A stretch of DNA of 64,000 nt from Parerythrobacter_A sp963799315 (GCA_963799315.1 CAWCWP010000001.1:1302001-1366000); one strand, 5' to 3'; positions 39,238-49,727 are shown, counted from the first letter of the stretch. Program-made: numbers and translations. Notes: generated by a model from the sequence alone, not told the origin.

Positions 39238-40530
39238 TCAGAACCCCTCGCGCGCGACGCGGAACATGCGCGAAAGCAACGCCATACCGCCCTCGCGCAC
39301 TGCACCGACAGGGCTGGCACCGATGTCTATCGTGCGAATATCGACCGGGTCGCTGGCGGCATAGAGGCACAGGCCAGCGAGCGTCGCAAAGCCCGGAACG
39401 CCATGTGCGTTCGGCAGGCCACGAAGCGCGGGCGGGCGACCGATACGCACCGGGCGACCCAGCGCGCTCTGGATGAATTCGGCAATACCCGCCAGCTCCG
39501 CACCGCCGCCCGTCAGCACCACGCGGCTGCCCTTCGCACCGGCAAGGTCGGTTTCCTTGAGCGCGCGATTGATCTCGTCGGTCAGCTTCGCAAGCTGTTC
39601 CGTGACCACCCCGATCAGTTCGGCGCGCGGGATGCGGTTGCGGTCGTCCGCACCGCGCGCCGTCGGTCCGGTGTCCACGTTTGTATCGTTCGGACCGTTT
39701 ACCGGGATCATCTCGCGGTGGTCGCCGGGGCTGGCCATCGCGGAGCCGGAAACACATTTCAGCCGCTCTGCCTGGAACCGGCGGATGCCGAACGCTCCGG
39801 CCACCGCGTCGGTGATGTTGCTGCTGCCATGCGGTATTGCGCGCAAGGCGTGCATCATGCCGCCCGCGTAATGGCTTACCGTCGTCAGGTCGCCGCCGAT
39901 CTCGATCAGCACCACGCCCAGTTCGCGCTCCTCCGCCGACAGACAGGCATGGCCTGCGGCTATCGGCGCGCCGACGACGCTTTCGACATGCAGATGCGCG
40001 TTCTGGACCGCTTCGATCAGATTGTGGACGGGCGCGCCATCGGCCAGCATCACATGGATATCGACCGCCAGCTCCTCGGCGTGCAGACCTGCCGGATCGG
40101 CAACGCCGTGCGCGCCGTCCAGCGTGTATTGCGCGGGCTGTGCGTGCAGCACCATCCGCTGGTCGGGCTGCAACTGGTCGCGCGCAGTGACCAGCAACAA
40201 TTCGACATCTTCCTTCTCGATCCGTCGCCCGCCGATATCGATTACGGCGCGCGAAACGTGGCTGCTCAGCCCCGCCCCCGCGCAACCGACCCAGACGCTG
40301 CTGATGCTGGTCCCGGCGTTTTTCTCGGCCCGTTCCACGGCGTCGCGTATGGCGTAGGTCGCCGCAGCCGGATCGGTGACATAGCCGCCCTTGATGCCCT
40401 GGCTGGCGCGGTGGCTCGAACCCAGCACGATCAGTTCGCCCGTTTCGGCAACGCCCATGATCATCGCCGAAATGCGGAACGAACCGATGTTTATGGCGCC
40501 GAACACCTTGCTGATGCGGGGAAGCGACAT
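39238..40530 (-). CDS. ftsA: Cell division protein FtsA
   Basis: Actin-like membrane tether for FtsZ, 430 residues, intact. Seen: N-terminal AINIGSFRISAMIMG, phosphate/adenosine motifs IEIGGDLTTVSHYAGG and VVLTGGGAELAG, SHM domain region (VARDQLQPDQR style) and an amphipathic C-terminus (ALLSRMFRVAREGF) for membrane binding. Start ATG 40530 overlaps the ftsQ stop (TGATG). It ends 169 nt before ftsZ. Confidence 0.97.
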   Translation of the reverse strand: MSLPRISKVFGAINIGSFRISAMIMGVAETGELIVLGSSHRASQGIKGGYVTDPAAATYAIRDAVERAEKNAGTSISSVWVGCAGAGLSSHVSRAVIDIGGRRIEKEDVELLLVTARDQLQPDQRMVLHAQPAQYTLDGAHGVADPAGLHAEELAVDIHVMLADGAPVHNLIEAVQNAHLHVESVVGAPIAAGHACLSAEERELGVVLIEIGGDLTTVSHYAGGMMHALRAIPHGSSNITDAVAGAFGIRRFQAERLKCVSGSAMASPGDHREMIPVNGPNDTNVDTGPTARGADDRNRIPRAELIGVVTEQLAKLTDEINRALKETDLAGAKGSRVVLTGGGAELAGIAEFIQSALGRPVRIGRPPALRGLPNAHGVPGFATLAGLCLYAASDPVDIRTIDIGASPVGAVREGGMALLSRMFRVAREGF

Positions 40531-41432
40531 CAGTTCGCTGCACCCGCGTTCGCAGCATCGCCCTGGCCCGGCACGCGCAGGTGAATACGCCCTTCGACAC
40601 GCATGTCGAAATGGGCAACCTTGCCACCGATCAGCCGCCTGCGGCCGTCCAGCGTTGCGAAGGAGACAAGCGCCGCCGCCGCTTCGCGCTTGCCATGCGG
40701 CAGCGCCACGGTCTGGCCGGTCGCAAATTCCAGATCCCAGCGGCGATTGCCGACCCATTCCGCTTCCGCCACACGCGTTTTCAGCGCCGGGGCAGCGTCG
40801 AGGAGGCGCTCCAGCGAAGCGACCTGCCGCGTCACGCCGGGTCCGCCGATTACCAGCATGCCCTTCGCATCCTCGTCCCGCACCGGTTCCAGTTCCACGC
40901 CCTCGGCATCGATCAGCACCAGCCGGTCCGCCTTGCGCAAGGCGGCGTGCGGCGTGCGTTCGACGATGTCGATGACCAGCGTCTGCGGCAATTGGCGCGA
41001 CACGCGCGCATCGCGGATCCAGCTCAGCGTCAGCAAGCGCGCCCTAACCGCCTCGACATCGACCAGCGGCATCGGCGTTTCATGCTCCGCCAGCACCTCG
41101 TTATACACCTTCTGGTCGTTCATTCGCTCCAGACCGCGCACGCGATAATTGCGCACCACGAAGCCCGCATCCGCCGCGCTCGCCGCGATTTGCTGACGCG
41201 CCAGTGCCGGTACGCCCAGCAGGTTGGCAATCAGCAGCGCGAAGGCTGCCAGCGCCGCGAAGATTGCGATGGTGAAGACGCGCTGCAACTGCGGCTCGGT
41301 CAGCGGCAGCATGGCAACTGCGGAATCGAGCACCGATCCGGTTCGCGCCTTGGCACGGCGGGCGGATTTCGCACGGTTCTGTGCTGCCGATGCGCGGCGG
41401 ACGCCCTGCGCCTTACGCTTGATCTTCGCCAT
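40530..41432 (-). CDS. ftsQ: Cell division protein FtsQ
   Basis: 300 residues from ATG 41432. Basic N-terminus (AKIKRKAQG), a TM helix about residues 52-70 (VFTIAIFAALAAFALLIANL), a POTRA domain (VRGLERMNDQKVYNEV) and a beta domain. Bitopic periplasmic member of the divisome that links FtsB/L to FtsW/I. Overlaps ddl by 20 nt on its 5' side and ftsA by one base. Confidence 0.95.
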   Translation of the reverse strand: MAKIKRKAQGVRRASAAQNRAKSARRAKARTGSVLDSAVAMLPLTEPQLQRVFTIAIFAALAAFALLIANLLGVPALARQQIAASAADAGFVVRNYRVRGLERMNDQKVYNEVLAEHETPMPLVDVEAVRARLLTLSWIRDARVSRQLPQTLVIDIVERTPHAALRKADRLVLIDAEGVELEPVRDEDAKGMLVIGGPGVTRQVASLERLLDAAPALKTRVAEAEWVGNRRWDLEFATGQTVALPHGKREAAAALVSFATLDGRRRLIGGKVAHFDMRVEGRIHLRVPGQGDAANAGAAN

Positions 41433-42396
41433 CGGCTCCCCCTGTCTTCCCGCTACGCCGCAGCGCATCGGCCACAATCAGTTCGACCAGGTCGCCATAG
41501 TCGATCCCGCAATAGGCGGCCTGTTCCGGCACCAGGCTGAGCGGTGTCATGCCCGGCTGCGTATTGGTTTCCAGCACGAACAGACCTGCCAGCCCCTTGG
41601 TGTCATCCCACCGGTAATCGGTGCGGCTGGTGCCGTGGCAATCGAGCGCGGCATGGGCGCGCAGGGCATAATCGAGGCAGGCGGCGGCGATGTCTTCGGG
41701 CAGGTCTGCCGGGCAGATATGGTCGGTCATGCCATCGGTATATTTGGCATCGAAATCGTAGAAGCCGCTCTTTGGCACCAGTTCGGTAACGCCCAGCGCG
41801 CGCGGGCCGTCGGCTTCGTCGATGACGGCGGTGGTCAGTTCGCGTCCCGGTATGAACGGTTCGGCCAGAAGGCTATCGAAATCCGCCCACGGACCGGCAG
41901 CATCGCGCGCGATAGGATTACCGTAATCGCTTTCATCGGTGACGATGGCGACGCCGACGCTGGAGCCTTCGTTGACAGGCTTGAGAACATAGGGTCGCGG
42001 CAGCGGATCGCCTTCGAACAGCGTCTCGCTGGCGACGATATGCCCGCCCGGCATCGGAATGCCCTGCGGCACCAGCGCCTGTTTCGTCAGCTGTTTGTCG
42101 ATGGCGACGACCGAGGTGGCAAGTCCGGAATGAGTGTAGGGCACGCCCATCAAATCGAGCATGCCCTGCACCGTGCCGTCCTCGCCCGGCACACCGTGGA
42201 GCGCGTTGAACACCACATCGGGCGCGGTTTCGGCAATGCGCGCGGCCACGTCGCGGCCCATATCGATGCGCGTAACCCGATGGCCGCGCGCCTCCAGCGC
42301 ATCGGCCACGCCGTTGCCCGACATGAGCGATACCGGGCGCTCATTCGCCCATCCGCCCATCAGGACGGCGATGTGGAGGTTCTCCAAACTCCTCAT
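41413..42396 (-). CDS. ddl: D-alanine-D-alanine ligase
   Basis: ATP-grasp enzyme that makes the D-Ala-D-Ala dipeptide for MurF. 327 residues. Seen: N-terminal VLMGGWANERPVSLMSG, VFNALHGVPGEDGTVQG, KPVNEGSSVGVA (ATP-grasp loop) and FVLETNTQPGMTPLS with the metal ligands. Its ATG overlaps the murB stop (ATGA). Confidence 0.97.
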   Translation of the reverse strand: MRSLENLHIAVLMGGWANERPVSLMSGNGVADALEARGHRVTRIDMGRDVAARIAETAPDVVFNALHGVPGEDGTVQGMLDLMGVPYTHSGLATSVVAIDKQLTKQALVPQGIPMPGGHIVASETLFEGDPLPRPYVLKPVNEGSSVGVAIVTDESDYGNPIARDAAGPWADFDSLLAEPFIPGRELTTAVIDEADGPRALGVTELVPKSGFYDFDAKYTDGMTDHICPADLPEDIAAACLDYALRAHAALDCHGTSRTDYRWDDTKGLAGLFVLETNTQPGMTPLSLVPEQAAYCGIDYGDLVELIVADALRRSGKTGGADGEDQA

Positions 42397-43370
42397 GGCC
42401 GACCCACCCGCTGGATTTCCCATTCCAGCTGGACGCCGCTGTCTTCGTAAACGCGCTGGCGCACGGCTTCGCCCAGCTCTTCGATATCGCTGCTGGTCGC
42501 TTCGCCGGTATTGATGAGGAAATTGGTGTGCTTCTCGCTCACCTGCGCCCCGCCCAGTTCCATGCCACGACACCCCGCCGCATCGACCAGTTGCCACGCC
42601 TTTGCGCTCTCGGGGTTCTTGAATGTCGAACCACCGGTCTTGGTGCGTAGCGGCTGCGACGCTTCGCGTTCCGCCGCGATACGCTCCATTTCCGCGCCTA
42701 TTTCTGCCGGATTGCCCGGCTTTCCCCTGAACCGGGCCGCGACGACGATTGCACCGTCGGGCAATTCCGAATGACGATAGCGGTACTTCAAATCGGCGGC
42801 AGGCAGGGTGTAGGGTCGCCCGTCGGACTGCACGACGTCGCAATCGATCAGGCAGTCGGCCACCTCGCGCCCGTAAGCGCCGCCATTCATCCGCACAAAC
42901 CCGCCAACGGTGCCGGGAATACCGCGCAGGAACTCAAGCCCGGCGACACCCGCATCGCGCGCGGTCGAGGCAACCAGAATGCCGCTCGCCCCGCCGCCGC
43001 ATTCCACAACGCAATCGTCACCTACGACAACATTCGAGAACGCTTTGCCCAACCGCACCACAACGCCGGGCACACCGCCGTCGCGCACAATCAGGTTCGA
43101 CCCCAGCCCCAGCGCCATCACCGGCATCTCGCCGTTCATGCGTTCGAGGAACTGTTGCAGGTCGGCGGCGTCGGACGGTTCGAACAGCCAGTCCGCCGCA
43201 CCGCCCGTCTTGAACCAGACCAGCTTGGCCAGCGGCGCATCCGGCGTCAGCTTGCGCAACGCACGCTCCGCTTCCAGTACGGAGCCGGCAGCAGCAGTGC
43301 CGCTGGCACCCGCATCGGGTGCAGCGCCACGTTCGCCCATCGCCCAATCGTCCAGCCCGCGTGTGGTCAT
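42393..43370 (-). CDS. murB: UDP-N-acetylenolpyruvoylglucosamine reductase
   Basis: FAD enzyme completing UDP-MurNAc. 325 residues, intact. Seen: VWFKTGGAADWLFEP, FAD site LGLGSNLIVRDGG, IPGTVGGFVRMNGGAYG and the catalytic/C-terminal GGSTFKNPE with EKHTNFLINTGEAT. Overlaps murC by 4 nt upstream. Confidence 0.97.
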   Translation of the reverse strand: MTTRGLDDWAMGERGAAPDAGASGTAAAGSVLEAERALRKLTPDAPLAKLVWFKTGGAADWLFEPSDAADLQQFLERMNGEMPVMALGLGSNLIVRDGGVPGVVVRLGKAFSNVVVGDDCVVECGGGASGILVASTARDAGVAGLEFLRGIPGTVGGFVRMNGGAYGREVADCLIDCDVVQSDGRPYTLPAADLKYRYRHSELPDGAIVVAARFRGKPGNPAEIGAEMERIAAEREASQPLRTKTGGSTFKNPESAKAWQLVDAAGCRGMELGGAQVSEKHTNFLINTGEATSSDIEELGEAVRQRVYEDSGVQLEWEIQRVGRP

Positions 43371-44794
43371 GCGCCGCGCTCCGCTTCAATCGCGGTAGCC
43401 AGCTGCGCCGCCCATTTGGTAATGTCGCCCGCACCAAGACACACGACAATATCTCCGTCCTGCAAATCTTCGGCCAACGCGGTCGCCAATGCCGACTGGT
43501 CGGCGATTGTAGTGGCGAAGCGATGCCCGCGCGATTTCAGTCCGGCAACCAGACTATCGGCATTCACGCCTTCGATGGGGTCTTCGCCCGCCTCGTATAC
43601 CGGCGTCACATAGACCCTGTCCGCATCGTTGAAGCAGTTCTGGAAATCATCCATCAGATCGGCGAGCCGCGAATACCGGTGCGGCTGCATCACCGCGATG
43701 ACGCGGCCCTGCGCACCCGGCACCAGGCTGGCGCTTTCGCGCGCGGCGGAGAGGACGGCGGCGATTTCCACCGGGTGATGTGCGTAGTCGTCGATAATAC
43801 GCGCGCCGCCGATTTCGCCAACCTGCGTGAACCGGCGACGCACTCCGCCGAACTTGGCAAAGCCGTTGCGCACGATCTCGTCGCCGCAGCCCATTTCCAC
43901 CGCGACAGCGATGGCGGCGAGCGCGTTCTGCACATTGTGGCGACCGGGCATGGGCAGGTGCACGCCCTCGATCCGCCGGTCCTCCGCGCCGCGCTGCCGC
44001 ACCACGACATCGAACGCATTGCCGCCTTCGACGGGCCGCACATTGACGCCGCAGATATCCGCCTGAAGCGAGAAACCATACGTAACCACGCGCCGGTCGC
44101 GCACCTGCCCGATAACGGACTGTACCTCCGGATGGTCGATGCACAGGATCGCCGCGCCGTAGAACGGCACATTATGGATGAACTCCACGAAGGCGCGCTT
44201 CACGCCGTCGAAATCGCCGTAATGGTCGAGATGTTCGGGGTCGATATTGGTGACCACCGCCAGCGTTCCGTCCAGCCGCAGGAAACTGCCGTCGCTCTCG
44301 TCCGCTTCGACCACCATCCAGTCGCTGTCGCCCAGCCGCGCGTTCGATCCGTATTGCTCGATAATTCCGCCATTTATGACGGTGGGGTCGATATCGCCTG
44401 CGTCGAGCAACGCAGCGATCATGCTGGTGGTCGTCGTCTTGCCATGCGTGCCTGCCACCGCGACGGTGCTTTTCAGGCGCATCAGCTCCGCCAGCATCTC
44501 GGCGCGGCGCACGACCGGGATGCGGTTTTCCAGCGCGTGCGCGACTTCGGGATTGGTGCGGCGCACGGCGGTGGAAGTGACAACCACGGCGGCCCCTTCC
44601 ACATTTTCTTTCTCGTGCCCGATACGCACCGCGATACCGCGTTCGCGCAGCCTTTCTACGCTCGGCCCTTCGGCAATGTCCGAGCCTTGTACGGTATAGC
44701 CAAGGTTCGCCATAACCTCGGCAATGCCGGACATGCCGATGCCGCCGATGCCGACAAAGTGGATCGTCCCGATATCCGTACCGACGCCCTTCAT
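43367..44794 (-). CDS. murC: UDP-N-acetylmuramate-L-alanine ligase
   Basis: First Mur ligase, adds L-Ala. 475 residues. Seen: HFVGIGGIGMSGIAEVM (nucleotide binding), ATP loop GTHGKTTTTSMIA, NIDPEHLDHYGDFD and DDYAHHPVEIAAVLSAARE in the C-domain. Its 5' end overlaps murG by 4 nt. Intact. Confidence 0.97.
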   Translation of the reverse strand: MKGVGTDIGTIHFVGIGGIGMSGIAEVMANLGYTVQGSDIAEGPSVERLRERGIAVRIGHEKENVEGAAVVVTSTAVRRTNPEVAHALENRIPVVRRAEMLAELMRLKSTVAVAGTHGKTTTTSMIAALLDAGDIDPTVINGGIIEQYGSNARLGDSDWMVVEADESDGSFLRLDGTLAVVTNIDPEHLDHYGDFDGVKRAFVEFIHNVPFYGAAILCIDHPEVQSVIGQVRDRRVVTYGFSLQADICGVNVRPVEGGNAFDVVVRQRGAEDRRIEGVHLPMPGRHNVQNALAAIAVAVEMGCGDEIVRNGFAKFGGVRRRFTQVGEIGGARIIDDYAHHPVEIAAVLSAARESASLVPGAQGRVIAVMQPHRYSRLADLMDDFQNCFNDADRVYVTPVYEAGEDPIEGVNADSLVAGLKSRGHRFATTIADQSALATALAEDLQDGDIVVCLGAGDITKWAAQLATAIEAERGA

Positions 44795-46017
44795 TCCGCG
44801 TCATTCCGCGAAGAATTGGCCCTTGCCGCGCCCTGTCCGGCGACGACACCCTGCGTCGCGCCGCGTGCATTGTTGCCGCCGACGCGGATCACATCCATCA
44901 ACTCGCTGCCGCCGAAGCTTTCGACCAGGTCGGCCAGGTCTTTCACCGCATCGGGCCGTCCGCAATTCCACGCGGCGTGCGCGGCGGTGGCGAGCGTTTC
45001 GGGATGCTGCGCCATTGCCTGTATCTGCTTGGCCAGCTCGGCGGCAGTGAAGGCGGGCTGGCGGATCATGCGCGCCCCGCCCTGCTTCACCATCTCGCGC
45101 GTATTCGCCGCCTGGTGATCGTCGGTTGCGATGGGCAGCGGGATCAGGATCGCGGGACGGCCCACGGCAGTCAGTTCGGCAATGGTGGAGGCACCGGCCC
45201 GCCCGATAAACAGATGGGCATCGGCCAGCCGCGCGGACATGTTATCGAAATAGGTCGCCAGTTCGGCGGGAATATCATGGCTGCGATAGCGTTGCCGCAC
45301 CGCATCGATATCTTCGGCACGGCATTGCTGCGTCACCTGCAAGCGGCTGCGAATGGCGGGGGGCAGCATGGCGAGCCCGTCGGGGACGACTTCGCTCAGC
45401 ACCCGCGCACCCTGGCTGCCGCCGGTGACCAGCACCCGCAGCAGACCGTCTTCGGTAAAGGCGGGGAACGGCTCCTCGCGCAAGGACAGCACACCGTGCC
45501 GCACCGGATTGCCGACCAGCGCGACCTTGTCCGCGAACTTTGCCTTCAGCCGCGCGACCTTGGGATAGGCGGTCGCGATGGCCTGCACGCGGCCTGCCAG
45601 CAGGCGATTGACCCGGCCCAGCACCGCGTTCTGTTCATGCACGACGCTGGGAATATCGGCCGAGGTTGACGCGAGCAGCGCAGGCAGAGCCGGGTATCCG
45701 CCAAAACCGACCACCGCGACAGGCGCAAAGCTGTCGAACAGGCGCAGCGCCATCGTGCGCCCCTGCAATACCGCGCGGATCGCGCCGAACCAGCTCAGCG
45801 GGTTCTTGCCGAAGCGGCCAGCGGGCAGGACGTGGGCGGGCAGGAAATCGGGCTTGCCGGGAATGGCGGCCCCGCGCTCGTCTGTGATCAGCGCAACATG
45901 GTGCCCGCGCCGCTCCAGTTCGCTCGCCAAGGCAAATGCCGGGATCAGATGTCCGCCGGTGCCGCCCGCCGCCAGCACGAAATGGCGGCTGGCGCTTGCA
46001 TTCTTGCTAGTGGTCAT
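44791..46017 (-). CDS. murG: UDP-GlcNAc-(pentapeptide)-MurNAc-undecaprenyl GlcNAc transferase
   Basis: Makes lipid II at the inner membrane face. 408 residues. Seen: glycine-rich AAGGTGGHLIPAFALA, VVGFGGYPALPAL, VHEQNAVLGRVNRLLA, VTGGSQGARVLSE and the UDP-GlcNAc site FIGRAGASTIAELTAVGRPAILIPLP. The C-terminal tail of about 35 residues is a little longer than usual. Overlaps ftsW by 4 nt. Confidence 0.97.
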   Translation of the reverse strand: MTTSKNASASRHFVLAAGGTGGHLIPAFALASELERRGHHVALITDERGAAIPGKPDFLPAHVLPAGRFGKNPLSWFGAIRAVLQGRTMALRLFDSFAPVAVVGFGGYPALPALLASTSADIPSVVHEQNAVLGRVNRLLAGRVQAIATAYPKVARLKAKFADKVALVGNPVRHGVLSLREEPFPAFTEDGLLRVLVTGGSQGARVLSEVVPDGLAMLPPAIRSRLQVTQQCRAEDIDAVRQRYRSHDIPAELATYFDNMSARLADAHLFIGRAGASTIAELTAVGRPAILIPLPIATDDHQAANTREMVKQGGARMIRQPAFTAAELAKQIQAMAQHPETLATAAHAAWNCGRPDAVKDLADLVESFGGSELMDVIRVGGNNARGATQGVVAGQGAARANSSRNDAE

Positions 46018-47281
46018 GGCGTGCTCCTGTCCGCGCGGTGGTCGGCCATGATAGCACGCAATCCCGGTGTCCGCTTGCCCAGATACGGATTGCGGCGTGT
46101 TATCGCCAGCAGCAGGCCGACGGCAAGGCACACCGCGATGGTGGAAGACCCGCCATAGGAGACCAGCGGCAGGGTCATGCCCTTGGATGGCAGCAGTTGC
46201 AGATTGACCAGAATGTTGATGAACGCCTGCCCGCCAAGCTGCGTCACCAGCCCCGCCCCGGCCAGCAGGACAAACAGGTTTTCCTCATCCGCCAACCGCA
46301 CCAGCACCCGCAGGATAATGGCGGCATACAAGTATGACCAGTGCCGCACAGGCAATCAGGCCGAATTCTTCACCGATGACCGAAAAGATGTAGTCCGTGT
46401 GCGCTTCGGGCAGGCGGTTCTTCGCTTCGCCCAGCCACATGCCGGTGCCCGACCAGCCGCCCGACAACAGGGTTCGCGCCGCCGTATTGACTTGATCGAA
46501 TTCCGAGCCACCACCGAGATACGCTTCGATGCGATGCCTCATATTGTCGTAAAAGAAATACAGTGTGGTCAGCGCCGCAATACCAAGCGCTACCGCTGCG
46601 CCGATGGCGCGGATGGGCGCGCCCGCCAGCAGGATCAGCGTCAGCCAGACGCCGGTGAACAGCACCGCCGCACCAAGGTTGGGCTGGAATACCAGCGGCA
46701 GGACCACCATCGCCATGCCCAGCGTGGCAACGCGAATGACTGGCAGGTCGGGATCGCGCAGCCGCCAGCTCAGCACCCATGCCAGCGCGATGGCGAAACC
46801 GGGCTTCAGGAACTCGGACGGCTGGATGCCCATGCCGAAACGGATCCACCGCTTCGCACCGTTCACTTCATAGCCGATGAAAGGCACCAGCAACAGCAGG
46901 ACCAGCATCGCCGCCGCCAGTAGCACGCCGACGCGACGGGCATTGTCGCGGGTCAGCAGGGACGCACCCAGCATCGCGACGATCCCGGCGATTTGGAACC
47001 CGATATGCTTCCAGAAAAAATACAATTCGGGCAATTGCGTGTCGTCGGTGGAAAGACGCGCCGCGCTGGCGGGGGAGGCGGTCGCGACGGCAATGGTGCC
47101 GCCGAACATCAGCAGCAGGACCAGCCCCAGCAGCCACAGGTCGATCTCGCGCCGCCAGATGCGGAAATCGTTCTGCCAGCTGCCAGTTTGCGTATGCAGA
47201 AGCAGCATGTGCGGGCGCATTGGCACGAGCCTGCCGGGCGTAGCGGTCCAGCGGAATGCGGTCTGCTGACGGGGCGCTCAT
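46014..47281 (-). CDS. ftsW: Peptidoglycan polymerase FtsW (frameshifted)
   Basis: SEDS-family glycan polymerase paired with FtsI. Seen: IDLWLLGLVLLLMFGGTIAVATASPA (TM1), NGAKRWIRFGMGIQPSEFLK, FQPNLGAAVLFTGVWL and the conserved loop region AHTDYIFSVIGEEFGL; C-terminal NILVNLQLLPSKGMTLPLVSYGGSS. The start is ATG 47281 (MSAPSADRI), overlapping murD. Indels near 47205 and 46325 split it into three pieces. About 420 residues. Confidence 0.95.
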
Positions 47282-48657
47282 CGTGCGCCTCCGGTGGCGG
47301 CATTGCACAGGTCGATACCCGAAGCCGGAACGGTGTTGCCGGCGGCGAGCGCGACCAGTTGCGCAAAATACTGCCCGCGCTTTTCGTAATCGCGGAACTG
47401 GTCGAAGCTGGCGCAGGCCGGGGACAGCAGCACGACGTCGCCCGGTTTCGCATCGGCAATGGCGCGCGCGACCGCCTCGCACAGCATCTCTGCGCGCACC
47501 ACCGGCACATGCGGTTCCAGCAACTCGGCAAAGCGCGGCCCGGCCTCGCCGATGGTGTAGGCGCTGGCGATATTGCCAAGGTGCTGCGCGCATTCGCCCA
47601 GCCCGTCTTCCTTGGCCAGGCCACCCACTATCCAGCGAATGCGGGCGTCGGGCGCAGCGGGAAAGGCCGCCAGCGCAGGCGCGCAGGATGCCGGGTTAGT
47701 TGCCTTGGAATCGTTGACGAACAGCACGCCGCCATACTCGCCCAACCGTTCCATGCGGTGCGGCAACCCGGCAAAGCTGCGCAAACCCTGCCGAATTTGC
47801 GCGTCGGACAAACCCAGGATGCGGCAAATCGCGATGGCCGCGCCCGCATTCTCCAGATTATGCGGTCCCTGAAGCGAGGGCCATGCGGATTGCTCGGCGG
47901 GTGCAATCGCGCTGTCGAAAGCCTGCTCAATCGCATGACCCGCAACGCCGGACGCCAGATGCGCGCCTTCGTCCAGATAGCTCGCGGGCAACACCGCATC
48001 GCCGCCGTCCGTCTGCATCGCAAACAGCCGCAGCTTCGATGCTGTATAGGCGGCCATCCCGTCATACCGGTCGAGGTGGTCGGGCGAGATGTTGAGCAGC
48101 ACAGCGACTTCGCAATCCAACCGGCGCGTCAGGTCGATCTGGTAGCTCGACAGTTCCAGCACATAGACACCGCCTTCGGGCAGCGGTGTCTGCGCCAGAA
48201 TCGCCTCGCCGATGTTGCCGCCCATCAGTGTCGGCATGTCGGCTTGCTTCAGGATATGGTGGAGCAGTGCCGTGGTGGTCGACTTGCCATTGGTGCCGGT
48301 GATGCCGACCACGCGATGCGCGGGCAAGGTGTCGCGAAGCTGCGCGAACAGTTCGATATCGCCGATAACGGGCACTTCGGCCAGCATGGCGTGCGTCGCA
48401 ATCGGGTGGGTATTGAGCGGCACGCCGGGCGACACGACGATCCCGGCATAGCCTGCAAGGTCGATCTCCAGCGGATCGGCGAAGTCCAGCGCAGCCGCAT
48501 CGCTGCATTGCGCCGCCAGCGTGTCGCGTGCTTCTTCCTGCCGGTCCCACGCGGTGACCTGCGCCCCGCTGGCCAGCAGGCATTGCGCCGCCGCCAGCCC
48601 GGACCGCGCAAGGCCCAGCACCGCGTAGCGTTTGCCGCGAAAGGCATCGCCTGTCAT
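47278..48657 (-). CDS. murD: UDP-N-acetylmuramoylalanine-D-glutamate ligase
   Basis: Adds D-Glu. 459 residues from ATG 48657. Seen: YAVLGLARSGLAAAQCLLASG, ATP loop GITGTNGKSTTTALLHHI, MGGNIGEAIL, LELSSYQIDLTRRL, LNISPDHLDRYDGM and VNDSKATNPAS. Coupled by TGATG to mraY upstream. Confidence 0.97.
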   Translation of the reverse strand: MTGDAFRGKRYAVLGLARSGLAAAQCLLASGAQVTAWDRQEEARDTLAAQCSDAAALDFADPLEIDLAGYAGIVVSPGVPLNTHPIATHAMLAEVPVIGDIELFAQLRDTLPAHRVVGITGTNGKSTTTALLHHILKQADMPTLMGGNIGEAILAQTPLPEGGVYVLELSSYQIDLTRRLDCEVAVLLNISPDHLDRYDGMAAYTASKLRLFAMQTDGGDAVLPASYLDEGAHLASGVAGHAIEQAFDSAIAPAEQSAWPSLQGPHNLENAGAAIAICRILGLSDAQIRQGLRSFAGLPHRMERLGEYGGVLFVNDSKATNPASCAPALAAFPAAPDARIRWIVGGLAKEDGLGECAQHLGNIASAYTIGEAGPRFAELLEPHVPVVRAEMLCEAVARAIADAKPGDVVLLSPACASFDQFRDYEKRGQYFAQLVALAAGNTVPASGIDLCNAATGGAR

Positions 48658-49727
48658 CACCGCAACTTCAACGTCGCCAGACCCAGCAGCGCCAGGATGA
48701 TCGAGATGATCCAGAACCGCACGACGACCGTCGATTCCGCCCAGCCCTTCTGTTCGAAATGGTGATGGATAGGGGCCATCTTGAAAATGCGCTTGCCCGT
48801 CCGCTTGAACCAGAACACCTGGATGATGACCGACAGCGCCTCTGCCACGAACAGGCCGCCGACGATGGCCAGCACGATCTCGTGATGGCTCGCCACCGCA
48901 ATCGCGCCCAGCGCCCCGCCCAAGGCAAGGCTGCCGGTGTCGCCCATGAACACGGCGGCAGGCGGCGCGTTGAACCACAGGAACGCCAGCCCCGCCCCCA
49001 TTATGCCGGTGCATAGGATGGCCAACTCCCCCGCGCCCGGCACATGCGGAATGCCGAGATAGGCGGAGTAGTCCACGCGCCCGACCAGGTAGGCGATGAT
49101 GGCGAATGTCCCCGCCGCAACGATGACCGGCATGGTCGCCAGCCCGTCCAGCCCGTCGGTCAGGTTCACCGCATTGCCCGCGCCCACGATAACGACGGCG
49201 GCGAACACATAATAGAACGGCCCCAGCGGGATCGATACGTCGGACAGAAAAGGGATGTAGAGATTGGTGTTGATCTGGCTGACGATCAGATAGCTGGCGA
49301 CGCCCGCCACGGCGAATTCACATAGCAACCGGACCTTGCCGGAAACGCCCTTGTGGCTGGCCTTCGAAACCTTGTCGTAGTCATCGAGAAACCCGATGAT
49401 GCCGAACCCCAGCGTCACGGCAAGGCAAGCCCAGACGTAGATATTGCGCGGATCCATCCACATCAACATGGCAACACTCAGCGCAATCAGCATCATCAGG
49501 CCGCCCATCGTCGGCGTGCCGCGCTTTGCCAGATGCGTCTGCGGCCCGTCCTCGCGGATCGGCTGGCCCTTGCCCTGCCGCACGCGCAGCATGTTGATGA
49601 AACGTGGCCCGATGATCAGGCCGACCACCAGCGCCGTCATCAGCGTCGCCCCTGCGCGGAACGTCTGATAGCGGACGAGGTTGAACAATCCTTCGAACCC
49701 GGCCCATTCGGCAATCAGATACAGCAT
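48657..49727 (-). CDS. mraY: Phospho-N-acetylmuramoyl-pentapeptide transferase
   Basis: Integral membrane enzyme that makes lipid I. 356 residues, about ten TM helices. Seen: GTPTMGGLMMLIALS, DDYDK, NAVNLTDGLDGLATMP, NAPPAAVFMGDTGSLALGGALG and HHHFEQKGW near the end. Its ATG directly abuts the murF stop. Confidence 0.97.
   Translation of the reverse strand: MLYLIAEWAGFEGLFNLVRYQTFRAGATLMTALVVGLIIGPRFINMLRVRQGKGQPIREDGPQTHLAKRGTPTMGGLMMLIALSVAMLMWMDPRNIYVWACLAVTLGFGIIGFLDDYDKVSKASHKGVSGKVRLLCEFAVAGVASYLIVSQINTNLYIPFLSDVSIPLGPFYYVFAAVVIVGAGNAVNLTDGLDGLATMPVIVAAGTFAIIAYLVGRVDYSAYLGIPHVPGAGELAILCTGIMGAGLAFLWFNAPPAAVFMGDTGSLALGGALGAIAVASHHEIVLAIVGGLFVAEALSVIIQVFWFKRTGKRIFKMAPIHHHFEQKGWAESTVVVRFWIISIILALLGLATLKLR

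Noticed and set aside
37731..39476. 581-residue + strand ORF opposite ftsZ
   Set aside because: Antisense of ftsZ with no recognisable motifs; ftsZ is intact and well supported.
46993..48765. 590-residue + strand ORF opposite murD
   Set aside because: Antisense shadow of murD; no signal or domain.
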